Below are positions 32,565 through 42,261 of a stretch of 64,000 bases of DNA, piece after piece (position 1 is the first letter of the stretch; every line of letters starts with the position of its first letter). The notes under the pieces are model-generated. The model saw only the letters and a program-made list of their open reading frames with translations, made no database searches and was not told where the DNA came from. The stretch comes from Glycocaulis sp050485565. Lineage in GTDB: Bacteria; Pseudomonadota; Alphaproteobacteria; Caulobacterales; Maricaulaceae. The stretch spans positions 1-64,000 of the forward strand of contig NZ_JBJHBQ010000008.1 of assembly GCF_050485565.1 (NCBI RefSeq). The letters are read 5' to 3'. The position numbers were made by a program, and so were the translations under genes.

Positions 32565-32918
32565 CTAGGCCGCGCGGCGTTCCAGCTCGGTATCGATGGC
32601 GGCGAGGGTCTCGTCGGCCACGGCGCGGATAGCCTCCAGCGCAGACGGGTCGTTGGCGTTGCTCTCCTGCGCCGCACAGGCATCGCCCAGCGCCATCGCG
32701 CCGACACCGCGCGCCGCGCCTTTGAGCGTGTGTACCAGTCTCTGCCACAACACCGCGTCATCGCCAGCGCGTGCCAGAGCATCGAGCGTGGAGACGATCT
32801 GGCCGCGCAACAGCCCGTAGAGCTCAACCTCCAGCGCAACATCCCCGCCGGTATAACGGTGAAGGTGTGCACCATCGAGCAGAGCGGTGCCTGCGTGTGT
32901 CCGGCTTCTGTCGAGCAT
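32565..32918 (-). CDS. Single-domain histidine phosphotransferase (Hpt)
   Basis: 117 residues. LVHTLKGAARGVGAMALGD carries the Hpt signature H-x-x-K-G-x-A with the phosphorylatable histidine at residue 63. The rest is a four-helix bundle with no other domain. Hpt proteins pass phosphate between hybrid kinases and response regulators. No kinase or regulator gene is adjacent, so its partners are not evident. The start at 32918 follows AGGCGG. The 240 bp after its stop holds only short open frames. Confidence 0.82.
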   Translation of the reverse strand: MLDRSRTHAGTALLDGAHLHRYTGGDVALEVELYGLLRGQIVSTLDALARAGDDAVLWQRLVHTLKGAARGVGAMALGDACAAQESNANDPSALEAIRAVADETLAAIDTELERRAA

Positions 32919-33142
32919 GTGAATTCCGCCTGGCTGAATTGGCGCGGAGTATGGGGCGGCCACGTTAACACTTGGCTCACAAACAGGCTTAACAAAGGAA
33001 CAAACCGCACAGGATTCCCGTTTGCCACTGGAAGGGCCGGACTACCGACCCTAGCTAGAGGGAATGGAGACGCACGGATTCAGGCGACGCACTTGCGCCG
33101 GCCCTGCCCGCTAAAAAAGTCGTCAAGGAGGAGACACCCGCC

Positions 33143-33883
33143 ATGTTTATCGACCTTACCACCCGCACTGCCGCCGCTGCTTTTGCCAGTTTCGGCCTGA
33201 TAAGCGCTGCCGCTTATGCGGACAGCGCAACCACCCACCAAGAGGAAACAGAAACGATGAGTGCCTTCTCCCTCCCCGACCTGCCCTACGCCTATGACGC
33301 GCTGGAACCGGTGATCGACGCCGAAACCATGGAGCTGCACCATTCGCGCCACCACCAGACCTATGTGAACGGCCTCAACGGAGCGATGGAAGACCGCTCC
33401 GATCTGCAGGGCTCCTCGCTGGAAGACATTCTGGCGCGCGTTTCGGACCTGCCCAAAGCCTTCCGCAATCATGGCGGCGGGCACTGGAACCACGCCTTCT
33501 TCTGGGAAAGCATGACCGCGCCTGCGAATAGCGGCGCGCCCAGCGGCGCGTTTGCCGAGGCGATCAACGCGCAGTTTGGCTCTCTCGACGAGATGAAGAG
33601 CCAGTTCAATTCCGCCGGTGCCGGCCAGTTCGGCTCTGGCTGGGCCTGGCTGATCGTCAATGGCGACGGCGAGCTGGAAATCACCGCCACGCCGAACCAG
33701 GACAATCCGCTGATGGACGTCGCCGAGACACGCGGCACGCCCATCCTGGGCAATGATGTATGGGAGCACGCCTATTACGTCACCTACCGCAATCGCCGCG
33801 CCGACTATCTCGACGCCTGGTGGCAGGTGGTGAACTGGGATGTGGCGTCTGAGCGCTATGACGCGGCTGTGGCGGGCAACTGA
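33143..33883 (+). CDS. Exported Fe/Mn superoxide dismutase
   Basis: 246 residues. An N-terminal signal-like segment (residues 1-27, ending AAAYA) precedes a complete Fe/Mn-SOD. The N-terminal helical domain has LHHSRHHQTYVNGLN (first metal histidine) and HGGGHWNHAFFWESM (second). The C-terminal domain has QFGSGWAWLIV, and DVWEHAYYVTYRNRRADYL supplies the remaining Asp and His ligands. Periplasmic SODs of this class are uncommon. A second start at 33257, just before the dismutase domain, has its own GAGGAAA ribosome site, so a cytoplasmic form may also be made. Fe versus Mn preference cannot be assigned. Confidence 0.92.
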   Translation: MFIDLTTRTAAAAFASFGLISAAAYADSATTHQEETETMSAFSLPDLPYAYDALEPVIDAETMELHHSRHHQTYVNGLNGAMEDRSDLQGSSLEDILARVSDLPKAFRNHGGGHWNHAFFWESMTAPANSGAPSGAFAEAINAQFGSLDEMKSQFNSAGAGQFGSGWAWLIVNGDGELEITATPNQDNPLMDVAETRGTPILGNDVWEHAYYVTYRNRRADYLDAWWQVVNWDVASERYDAAVAGN

Positions 33884-33915
33884 CCGCCTTTCGCGTGCCC
33901 TGACGATGCAGGAAG

Positions 33916-33942
33916 CCCCGGACGGAAACGTCCGGGGTTTTT
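33916..33942 (+). terminator. Intrinsic terminator of the superoxide dismutase gene
   Basis: CCCCGGACG (33916-33924) and CGTCCGGGG (33929-33937) form a perfect 9-bp stem with a four-base loop, followed by TTTTTG. Confidence 0.85.
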
Positions 33943-33949
33943 GTTGCGC

Positions 33950-34316
33950 GGAGACCCACATCACGCGTTTCACCGGCGTACGCCGGTGCCCAGTCTCATT
34001 TTGATGCTCCGCACATCCGCGCGTCGCTCCTCGCTAAAGCTGCGGGCGCGCGGTCGCGCTTGCGGCGCTGCGCGCCGGACAGGCAATAAACGCCCCCAAG
34101 ATCACCCGTTTCACCGGCGCACGCCGGTGCCCAGTCTTTCTGGGCCCCGGCTTTCGTCGGGGAAACGCGTCAATTCCATTTACCTCCCAAGCTTGTCATC
34201 ACCCGCTTTACGCGGGTGACCCATGCCTGAGAGGGGACAGCTAGCGGGATCTTTGCAGGCATGGTTCCCCCGGACCGCTACGCGGCCGGAGGATGATAGT
34301 CCTGAAAGGCCAAAGG
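33950..34316. repeat. Repeat-rich intergenic region
   Basis: No gene is seen. Two 31-bp near-identical copies, 33966-33996 and 34107-34137, each contain the palindrome CACCGGCG-N-ACGCCGGTG and differ at one central base. They are followed at 34196-34300 by a composite element with hairpins ACCCGC/GCGGGT and CCCCCGG/CCGGAGG plus the tag CATGCCTGAGAGG, which also occurs with its hairpins reversed at 31077-31180. The spacing and multiple copies suggest REP/BIME-like dispersed elements. Confidence 0.65.
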
Positions 34317-34943
34317 TCAGTTTTCGGACGCCGCCTCTATCGCGGCGAACATGGCGGCAAGGCGCTCATCATGCTCTTCAGTCCAGCTCTGTATCTCGAA
34401 CTGGCGGGCCAGCTCTTCAGCCGCCGCGCGGGCAAAGGCGATGTCACCGGCAGCAAGGCCAGCGGAAACCTTCTCCTCGGCCAGATCTGTTGCCAGCGGC
34501 ACGAAACCCACCTCCACCGGGCGCAACGTCTCCACCGCGCCTGCGTCGTCTCCGGCGGCGCGTTGTGACAAAGCCGCGTTGACGCGGGCGAAGGCCGCGC
34601 TCATCCGGTATTCATAGCCCAGCTCGCCTTCCGGGCCTGACGGTCCGGTACGCAAGAGAGCCTCATCGAAATAATCGCCAAGCTGGTTGAAGCGCTGCGC
34701 CGCCAGCGCGTAATCGCCATCCCGGTAGGCACGGTAAGCTTGCGCGGTGGTGATGCGGTAGGAATGGCCATGGGCCATCCATTCCAGTGCCAGCAGAGTG
34801 TAGAGCGGCGGCGTCTCCAGCGGCCAGTCCTCTGGTATTTCATGATACCACCGCGGTGCAGGCTCAGCCGCGCCCGCAAGGGGTGATGAGACGCCGCTGA
34901 AGGCCATAAAGAGGGCAATGAGGGCAGCAAGGCGTGCGCGCAT
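34317..34943 (-). CDS. Exported protein of unknown function
   Basis: 208 residues from the start at 34943. A signal peptide (MRARLAALIALFMAFSGVSSPLAGAAE) precedes a helical body with tetratricopeptide-like spacing (AQAYRAYRDGDYALAAQRFNQLGDYFDEALL...AALSQRAAGDDAGAVETLRP). It is probably periplasmic and may scaffold other proteins; no specific family is recognised. It follows tipF in the same orientation with an 80-bp gap and may share its transcript. Confidence 0.7.
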   Translation of the reverse strand: MRARLAALIALFMAFSGVSSPLAGAAEPAPRWYHEIPEDWPLETPPLYTLLALEWMAHGHSYRITTAQAYRAYRDGDYALAAQRFNQLGDYFDEALLRTGPSGPEGELGYEYRMSAAFARVNAALSQRAAGDDAGAVETLRPVEVGFVPLATDLAEEKVSAGLAAGDIAFARAAAEELARQFEIQSWTEEHDERLAAMFAAIEAASEN

Positions 34944-35022
34944 GAAAGGCTCCAGCGGGGCGAAAACCGCCCCTCCCGGCCATGTCAGCAACCCTGTGCC
35001 GTGCTGCAACTGAAAAGACTGG

Positions 35023-36243
35023 TCAGCCCGCCCGCCGCGCCTCGGCGCTGCCTTCGGACAGCACGTCATCGCGCACCGGGCGCGGCGCGCCGAAGAGATG
35101 GCCCTGACCATAAGCGATATCGAGATCGAGGATTTCGACCACCATCGCCTCGGTCTCGATCTTCTCGGCAATGATATCGACACCGTAGCGGGCAAAAAGG
35201 CTGGCAATATCTTCGGGCGCGATCGTGCCGGGCTCACGGCCTGCGACCGGCATATGCCCGCCCGCCATCTCGATCAGGCGCACGCCCTCCACCTTGGCAA
35301 AGCGCACGCCCGCGCGCTGCAGCTCGGCCAGATCCAGATTGAGATTGCTGACCTGATCGATGGAGAAGCGGAAACCGTAATCGGCGAGGCGCGCCATGTG
35401 ACGCGCCGCGACCGAGGAGCGTCCGTCAAAGGCGGCTTGCGGCATTTCGAAGATCAGCGAGGTCGCAAGATCGGAATTGCGGCGCAGGAAATCGAGGAAG
35501 GGCGGGAAGAATTCCTCATCGGTGAGCGAGCGCACCGAGATATTGCAGAAAATCCCGACGCGCCGGTCCGATTTGGTGAGCTTGCGCACGATCTGCACAC
35601 AGCGCAGCAGGAGGAGATTATCCACCTCGGCGATAAGACCATGTTCCTCGGCTGCTTTGAGGAAACCTGCGGGCGTGACGACATTGCCCTTGGCGTCGCG
35701 CAGGCGGGTGAAGCCCTCATAGAAGTAGGTGCGCCGCTGGGGCAGGCCGACCACGGGCTGCAAATAGAGATCGACCCGGTTGGCATCCAGCGCATCGCGG
35801 ATCAGCTCCACACGCGCCGAGCTGGACACGTTCGCCGCCTGCCCTGCGCCGGCCATTTCCAGCTTTTGCAGAATTTCGTTGAGCAGCTCATCGCCCGGCC
35901 CTTCATCGCGCGCCGGGGCGGCAGAGCGCGCATAGGTGGCGGGTGCAATCTGCGCTGACGGGCGGGCGGGCTGTGTGGCGAGCTGGGTTTCCACCTCTTC
36001 GATGCGCGCGCTGGCAAGCTCCAGCTCCTCGATCAGGGAGAGGTTGGCGGCGCGCAGCTCATGCAGCGCCTTCTCGGTGGCGCGGCGTTCCTCTGCGCGC
36101 GCGGCGGCGGCATGGGCCTGCCCGGCGATCAGGAACACGACCGCGCCCATGACCCAGGCCAGCCCTGAGCTCATCAGGCCAAACCGCTCGAACGCCAGCG
36201 CCGCCACGATGGCAACCATCGCATAGGTGATGACGACGAGCAT
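35023..36243 (-). CDS. tipF: TipF-like protein with degenerate EAL domain
   Basis: About 406 residues. Two N-terminal membrane segments (residues 1-15 and 25-42) are followed by a coiled coil (RAEERRATEKALHELRAANLSLIEELELASARIEEVE) and a C-terminal EAL-fold domain from about residue 145. The naming motif reads E-G-F instead of E-A-L, and the D-D-F-G-T-G loop is replaced by I-D-Q-V-S-N, so c-di-GMP hydrolysis is unlikely. This layout matches Caulobacter TipF, a c-di-GMP-binding factor that sets the flagellar pole. The GGAGG ribosome site would better fit a TTG start at 36270, so the true start is uncertain. Confidence 0.78.
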   Translation of the reverse strand: MLVVITYAMVAIVAALAFERFGLMSSGLAWVMGAVVFLIAGQAHAAAARAEERRATEKALHELRAANLSLIEELELASARIEEVETQLATQPARPSAQIAPATYARSAAPARDEGPGDELLNEILQKLEMAGAGQAANVSSSARVELIRDALDANRVDLYLQPVVGLPQRRTYFYEGFTRLRDAKGNVVTPAGFLKAAEEHGLIAEVDNLLLLRCVQIVRKLTKSDRRVGIFCNISVRSLTDEEFFPPFLDFLRRNSDLATSLIFEMPQAAFDGRSSVAARHMARLADYGFRFSIDQVSNLNLDLAELQRAGVRFAKVEGVRLIEMAGGHMPVAGREPGTIAPEDIASLFARYGVDIIAEKIETEAMVVEILDLDIAYGQGHLFGAPRPVRDDVLSEGSAEARRAG

Positions 36244-36363
36244 GTCTGTCGCGCGCGGTATGATGGCCAAGCCTCCGTTACGTCCCCGTCAGGCGCGAAT
36301 CGCACCTGTGCAAGCGCAGTCTATGCTGTACCGGGCCATCCTGTCAGACCTCTTTCCAGTCAC

Positions 36364-36393
36364 GAAAAAGGGGCGGACCTTTCAGCCCGCCCC
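36364..36393 (-). terminator. Intrinsic terminator of the OmpA-like lipoprotein gene
   Basis: On the minus strand GGGGCGG, eight- to ten-base loop, CCGCCCC, followed by TTTTTCG. About 27 bp after the stop codon. Confidence 0.75.
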
Positions 36394-36419
36394 TTCATCA
36401 GATTGCAGCGATCACACGC

Positions 36420-37076
36420 CTAGCTTTGCGTATGCGGCGCGATCTTGATCTCGACGCGGCGGTTGAGCGCGCGGCCCGCATCGGTGGCGTTGGAGGCAAC
36501 CGGATAATCCGGGCCAGCGCCGGTGATGAAGAAGCGGCGGCCATCAACGCCGACCTGTTGCAGATAGCTTGCAACCGACTGCGCGCGCTGCGCCGACAGG
36601 CGCATGTTCAGCTCACGCCCGCCGGTGGAGTCGGTATGGCCGATCACGTCGACATAGGTCGCCGGATAGGTCTGCAGAACGTCAGCCACATCGTTGAGGA
36701 TGGGGAAGAAGTTCGGCTCGATATTGGACTGGCCGGTGGCAAAGGTCACATTGCCCGGCATGACCAGGTACAGGTCCTGGCCTTCACGGCGCACGGTGAC
36801 GCCAGACCCGCGCAGGCGCTCGCGCATCTCGCGCTCCTGGCGGTCCATATAATTGCCGACGGCCGCACCGGCGAGGGCGCCGATACCAGCACCGATCAGC
36901 GCATTGCGGCGGTCATCGCCGCCCGCCAGCGTACCCAGAGCAGCGCCAGCCAGCGCGCCGCCAATGGCGCCCGTGCCGGTCCGGCTCTGGGTGACATTGC
37001 CGTACTGGTCGGTGGTGGTGCAGGCCGCCGCCATGGTCAACGCCATGCCGGCAACAGTGAGAGAACGAAAGATCAT
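36420..37076 (-). CDS. OmpA-family peptidoglycan-binding lipoprotein
   Basis: 218 residues. Lipoprotein signal with lipobox AAAC (TMAAACTTTDQYGN). A glycine-zipper region (TGAIGGALAGAALGTLAGGDDRRNALIGAGIGALAGAAVG) is followed by the OmpA C-terminal domain: YVDVIGHTDSTGGRELNMRLSAQRAQSVASYLQ and GRALNRRVEIKI, with the diaminopimelate-binding Asp and Arg. It resembles YiaD/Pal-like proteins that tether the outer membrane to peptidoglycan. The ATG at 37076 is preferred over a TTG nine bases upstream. Confidence 0.9.
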   Translation of the reverse strand: MIFRSLTVAGMALTMAAACTTTDQYGNVTQSRTGTGAIGGALAGAALGTLAGGDDRRNALIGAGIGALAGAAVGNYMDRQEREMRERLRGSGVTVRREGQDLYLVMPGNVTFATGQSNIEPNFFPILNDVADVLQTYPATYVDVIGHTDSTGGRELNMRLSAQRAQSVASYLQQVGVDGRRFFITGAGPDYPVASNATDAGRALNRRVEIKIAPHTQS

Positions 37077-37238
37077 GGCTATCAAGCTCCATGGTGACGT
37101 TAAAAAGTTAGGCCCCGAACACTAGCGCGTCCGATGCGCTCTGACCATGAAACTTACATGGCAGAGCGATGAACGCAGCTTGAACAGGGGTGTAAAACGC
37201 GCGAACGGAAAAATCGCTCCAACATTCTCTGGCAGCCC

Positions 37239-37267
37239 CTTGACGCTAACCGGTCCCCTGCTTATCT
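37239..37267 (+). promoter_or_regulatory. Heat-shock/vegetative promoter of groESL
   Basis: CTTGACG (37239-37245) is followed after 16 bp by TTATCT (37262-37267). The same stretch also reads as sigma-32 style CTTGAC with a CCCCTGCTTAT -10. It lies just upstream of the CIRCE-like element and about 110 bp before groES. Which sigma factor is used cannot be told from sequence. Confidence 0.5.
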
Positions 37268-37275
37268 CCGGCGGG

Positions 37276-37302
37276 CTGGCAGCCGGGAGCATCGAGTGCT
37301 AA
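37276..37302 (+). promoter_or_regulatory. CIRCE-like HrcA operator with a degenerate left arm
   Basis: The right arm GAGTGCTAA (37294-37302) is perfect CIRCE. Exactly nine bases separate it from CTGGCAGCC (37276-37284), which matches the left arm TTAGCACTC at five of nine positions. The position, downstream of the promoter and in the groES leader, is right for HrcA repression. The weak left arm may mean looser control. Confidence 0.6.
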
Positions 37303-37374
37303 CGGCATAAAGCCAGAACTCATTTGTTTGCGGCGGGTGACCGCCTGCGCCCAAGAAAACGGAGACGTGACGCG

Positions 37375-37662
37375 ATGACTTTTCGTCCTCTGCATGACCG
37401 CGTGCTGGTAAAGCGCGTCGAGGAAGAATCCAAGACCAAGGGCGGGATCATCATTCCCGACACGGCCAAGGAAAAGCCCCAGGAAGGCGAAGTGATCGCC
37501 GCTGGCAGCGGCACCATCAAGGATGATGGCACCGTGCGCCCGCTGGACGTGAAAGCCGGTGACCGCATCCTGTTCGGCAAATGGTCGGGCACCGAAGTCA
37601 CGGTTGACGGCCAGGAACTCCTCATCATGAAGGAATCCGACATCCTCGGGATCGTCGGCTAG
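37375..37662 (+). CDS. groES: Co-chaperonin GroES
   Basis: 95 residues. FRPLHDRVLVKRVEEESKTKGGIIIPDTAKEKPQEGEVIAAG is the GroES fold with the mobile loop (KTKGGIIIP) that docks onto GroEL. The C-terminal LLIMKESDILGIVG is typical. Start at 37375 follows GGAGACG. It is followed 57 bp later by groEL in the standard order. The leader contains a CIRCE-like element, so HrcA and heat-shock sigma control are both plausible. Confidence 0.98.
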   Translation: MTFRPLHDRVLVKRVEEESKTKGGIIIPDTAKEKPQEGEVIAAGSGTIKDDGTVRPLDVKAGDRILFGKWSGTEVTVDGQELLIMKESDILGIVG

Positions 37663-37719
37663 ATCCGGCCCAAACCTTTCCCCTATTCAATCGACTGATC
37701 GAACAAGGAGCTGACGCTT

Positions 37720-39354
<1,635 letters not shown>

Positions 39355-39377
39355 GCTCTATCCCCTTCGGAATACGG

Positions 39378-39410
39378 AAAAGGGCGGCTGGCAACAGCCG
39401 CCCTTTTTTT
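39378..39410 (+). terminator. Intrinsic terminator of groESL
   Basis: AGGGCGGCTG (39381-39390), four-base loop, CAGCCGCCCT (39395-39404), then a run of seven T. About 25 bp after the groEL stop. Confidence 0.93.
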
Positions 39411-39726
39411 GTCTGGCCTCACCGCGCTGTCATGGCCGGATGTCCCTGGTGTCTCCCCCCACTCTCTTCGTTTTCCCGACGAAAGTCGGGACCCAGAGCA
39501 GCGGTTTGACTGGGCACCGGCTTTCGCCGGTGAAACGCTGGATGGGGAGTTCCTTCGCGCCTCATGGCCCGGCTTGACCGGGCCACCCATGCTTTTCCAC
39601 CCTCGTCATTCCAGAAGCCCGAAGGGCTATCTGGAACACAGTTGATTTAAAATGCGGCTGGGTTCCGGGTCTCGCCGCAGGCTCGCCCGGAATGACGAAG
39701 GGCGGGCCGAGTGGGGAAAAATTCCC
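39411..39726. repeat. Intergenic region with dispersed palindromes
   Basis: Between groEL and the GH3 gene I see no coding sequence. It holds several short inverted repeats: CCCGAC/GTCGGG (39476-39491), CACCGGC/GCCGGTG (39516-39532), the same motif as at 33.97 kb, and a CATTCCAG...CTGGAA dyad (39604-39632) followed by TTCCGGG/CCCGGAA (39663-39693). All resemble REP-like elements seen at 7.4, 31.1, 34.1, 41.9, 53.2 and 57.2 kb. Confidence 0.55.
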
Positions 39727-40845
39727 CTACCCCCTCACATGCCCCTCAAGCGCGTCAAGGCGTTGATTGGCCTCGCTGATACGTTCCTCAGACAGCTCGC
39801 CGCGTTCGATGGCCGCCATCACCCAGCGCTGGACATTGGCCGGCAGGTCGGGGTCGGGATTGGCCGAGTTGGAGATGAGCAGGAGGTCGTTACCGGCTTT
39901 GAGCGCGCCGATGACGGCCTGCTCGCGGGTGTAATGGTGGCGGATCGCGCCCATGTCGAGATCATCGGTGATGACCACGCCCTCATAGCCCATCACCTGC
40001 CGCAGGAGCCCGTGCAGCACGCGCCGCGAGAGCGTCACCGGCAGGCCATCGGGCTCCAGACGACGGTTGATGAGGTGCGCGCCCATCATCAGATGGGCAT
40101 GACCGGAGCGCATGAGCTGGCCGAAGGGGGCAGCCTCCTCGAACGTCCAGGTATCGCTGATATCGACATAGCCATCATGGCTGTCGCCGCGTGAGCGGCC
40201 ATGACCGGGGAAGTGCTTGATGGCGCAGGCCACACCCTGCGCCTCGAACGCCTCGATAAAGGCCGCGCACCATGTGGCCACGCTGTCAGGATCAGGGCCA
40301 TAGGCCCGGCCATACTGGCCGATGGCGTCATTGGCCGGGTCGTAAAGGTCCGCGATGGGCGCAAGGTTCATGTTGAAGCCGGCATCAGCCAGCTCGCGCG
40401 CGGCCACGGCGAAGAGTTCGGCGCCTGCCTCCAGCCCGCGCGTGGTCAGCTCGGTAGCGCGCGGTATGCGGGTAAAGCCCATCTCGGCATTAAGCCGCTG
40501 GACCACCCCGCCCTCCTGATCGATGGCAAGCCACGCATCAGCCGATGCCGCACGCAGCCTTGCCGCCAGTGCCAGCGCCGGATCACGCTCGCGCGCATTA
40601 TGGCGCAGCATGAGAACACCGCCGATGGAGCGCTCCTCAAGGTGGCGCACCATGGCATCAGCGCTCTCGCCGCGCGGATCAGCGCCGACAAACCCCATGA
40701 TGATGAGGCGGGCAATCTGCGCCTCCAGCGGGCGAACCGGCACTTCGGCAATGCGTGGAAAGTGTTCGGGCTGCGCGCTGGCCAGTCCTGCACCCGCACC
40801 GGCAAGGCCAAGCCCGGCCAGAAGCTGGCGGCGATCCATTGTCAT
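39727..40845 (-). CDS. Tat-exported GH3 beta-N-acetylhexosaminidase (NagZ-like)
   Basis: 372 residues. The N-terminal twin-arginine signal MDRRQLLAGLGLAGAG precedes a GH3 TIM barrel with WLAIDQEGGVVQRL, NLAPIADLYDP, and CAIKHFPGHGRSRGDSHDG, the NagZ signature with the catalytic Asp-His pair on the flexible loop. VVITDDLDMGAI supplies the nucleophile aspartate. NagZ removes GlcNAc from anhydromuropeptides, normally in the cytoplasm. The export signal here suggests periplasmic action on peptidoglycan or on other GlcNAc-glycans. Confidence 0.88.
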   Translation of the reverse strand: MTMDRRQLLAGLGLAGAGAGLASAQPEHFPRIAEVPVRPLEAQIARLIIMGFVGADPRGESADAMVRHLEERSIGGVLMLRHNARERDPALALAARLRAASADAWLAIDQEGGVVQRLNAEMGFTRIPRATELTTRGLEAGAELFAVAARELADAGFNMNLAPIADLYDPANDAIGQYGRAYGPDPDSVATWCAAFIEAFEAQGVACAIKHFPGHGRSRGDSHDGYVDISDTWTFEEAAPFGQLMRSGHAHLMMGAHLINRRLEPDGLPVTLSRRVLHGLLRQVMGYEGVVITDDLDMGAIRHHYTREQAVIGALKAGNDLLLISNSANPDPDLPANVQRWVMAAIERGELSEERISEANQRLDALEGHVRG

Positions 40846-41012
40846 GCCTGCAATCCCCTCAAACTTTCCCCGCGCCCGATTAGGCAGCGCCGAAGCCTGC
40901 CTGTCCAGTGCGCGATGGCATTGCTGTCCTTCCTAACAATTAAGCGCGCTGTCATCTCCGTGTAATTCGCCGCGGCGCGTAATGGCGCACGAGTTAAGGG
41001 AGGAACACATCC

Positions 41013-41912
41013 ATGAAACATCTCATCTGGGCTGTAGCGGCCAGCCCGCTTCTCATCGCCGCCACGCCGGTCCCGCCCGAACCGCCGCATCCGCCGCGCG
41101 AGACCGAACGCCGCGTTATCCTCATCCATGACGGCACAGTGGAGATCGGTGACGAGGCCGGGCGCATCGTGGAGGAGGCCCTCGGGGAAGGCCGGCGGGG
41201 GCGCCTGGTCTTCGACTTCGACTTTGACAACGATACCGGCTGGAGCGAGGAGCACCGCGCGGCCCTGCGCGAGGCGATGGAAACCCTGCGCGAGACGCTG
41301 GCCACCCTGCCCGGCGGGCCGGAGGGCGGCTTCCGCTTTGAATGGCGCGATATGGACGGTTTTGACCGCGAAGCCCATCGCGAGCGCGTACGCGTGGTGG
41401 CGGAGCGCGCCCGTGAAAGGGCCGAAGAAGCCGGCATGCGCGCCCGCGAGATGGGCCGCCTTGCCCGCCTTGAAGGCGAACGCGTCCGCGTGATCGGGTT
41501 GCATGCCGGTGCGCGCGGCATGGAGGCGGGCCTGCGGGCCATAGACGAGGCGCTGGAGCGTGGCGAGGTCTGGCGCAATGGCGAACGGCGCGCCATGACG
41601 GCTGAGGAACGCGCGGAGATGGAAGCCACCCGCGCCCGGCTGGAAGCGCGTATCGCCGAGTTCCGCGGGGAGCACGCCGTCCTGCTTGGAGACGATGCAG
41701 CGGGCGAACGCCGCGCCGTGGCCCTGCGCCGCGACGGTAGCGACAGCGCCGACCGCCGCCGGGTGCGCGTGGAAGACCGCGATGGCCGCGTGCGCGTCTG
41801 GATTGATGGCGAGGAGCTGGAAGGCGATGCCCTTACCAGCTGGCTCAATTCCGATGAGGGTCAGCGCATGATCCGCCAGCGTCCCGAACCGCCACTGGCC
41901 GGCGGGGAGTGA
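41013..41912 (+). CDS. Exported charged helical protein of unknown function
   Basis: 299 residues. A short signal peptide (MKHLIWAVAASPLLIAATP) is followed by a proline-rich linker. The body is dominated by Arg, Glu and Ala, with heptad-like helices (REAHRERVRVVAERARERAEEAGMRAREMGRLARLEGERVRVIG; also EERAEMEATRARLEARIAEF). A short conserved-looking start block is ERRVILIHDGTVEIG. No family recognised. Its extreme charge and arginine-rich codon use make it look like a GC-driven coiled coil, but the signal peptide, a ribosome site (AGGGAGGA) and a downstream terminator support a real gene. Confidence 0.65.
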   Translation: MKHLIWAVAASPLLIAATPVPPEPPHPPRETERRVILIHDGTVEIGDEAGRIVEEALGEGRRGRLVFDFDFDNDTGWSEEHRAALREAMETLRETLATLPGGPEGGFRFEWRDMDGFDREAHRERVRVVAERARERAEEAGMRAREMGRLARLEGERVRVIGLHAGARGMEAGLRAIDEALERGEVWRNGERRAMTAEERAEMEATRARLEARIAEFRGEHAVLLGDDAAGERRAVALRRDGSDSADRRRVRVEDRDGRVRVWIDGEELEGDALTSWLNSDEGQRMIRQRPEPPLAGGE

Positions 41913-42261
41913 GGGAAGGAAACATCCCTCACAATCCCTTCGACTCGTCGTTCCCGCGCAGGCGGGAACCCAGAGCCACCGGCGAAGTCCTCGCTCTTGC
42001 ATCTCTGGACCCCCGCCTGCGCGGGGGTGACGAGGGAATTGAGCAAGAGTGCCAAACCCCAAACCAAAAAAAGGCCCGGCATCCAGAAGATGCCGGGCTT
42101 TGAAATTTTGGTTGGTCGATAAGAGACGTCTCCTCCCCAGAGCCGTCACTCAAGAAGACAAGACGGTCAGGCCCTGTCTGTTAATGAACGTGACTCAGAA
42201 GACAGGTTTCAGTCAACCCCTTTGTGCAAGGCAGGTTTTCGTTTTTGCCGCAGCGCACCCA
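41913..42261. repeat. Intergenic region with inverted repeats and a bidirectional terminator
   Basis: Convergent gap with no gene. 41945-41973 is a palindrome centred on TTCCCGCGCAGGCGGGAA; the same 29-bp string recurs at 53195-53224. A related CCCCCGCCTGCGCGGGGG hairpin lies at 42009-42027. The terminator at 42066-42105 follows. The last 80 bp before hisS shows nothing specific. Confidence 0.6.
42066..42105. terminator. Bidirectional intrinsic terminator
   Basis: GCCCGGCATC (42074-42083) pairs perfectly with GATGCCGGGC (42089-42098). A plus-strand TTTGAAATTTT follows and seven A residues precede, so it can terminate both the charged exported protein gene and hisS. Confidence 0.85.
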
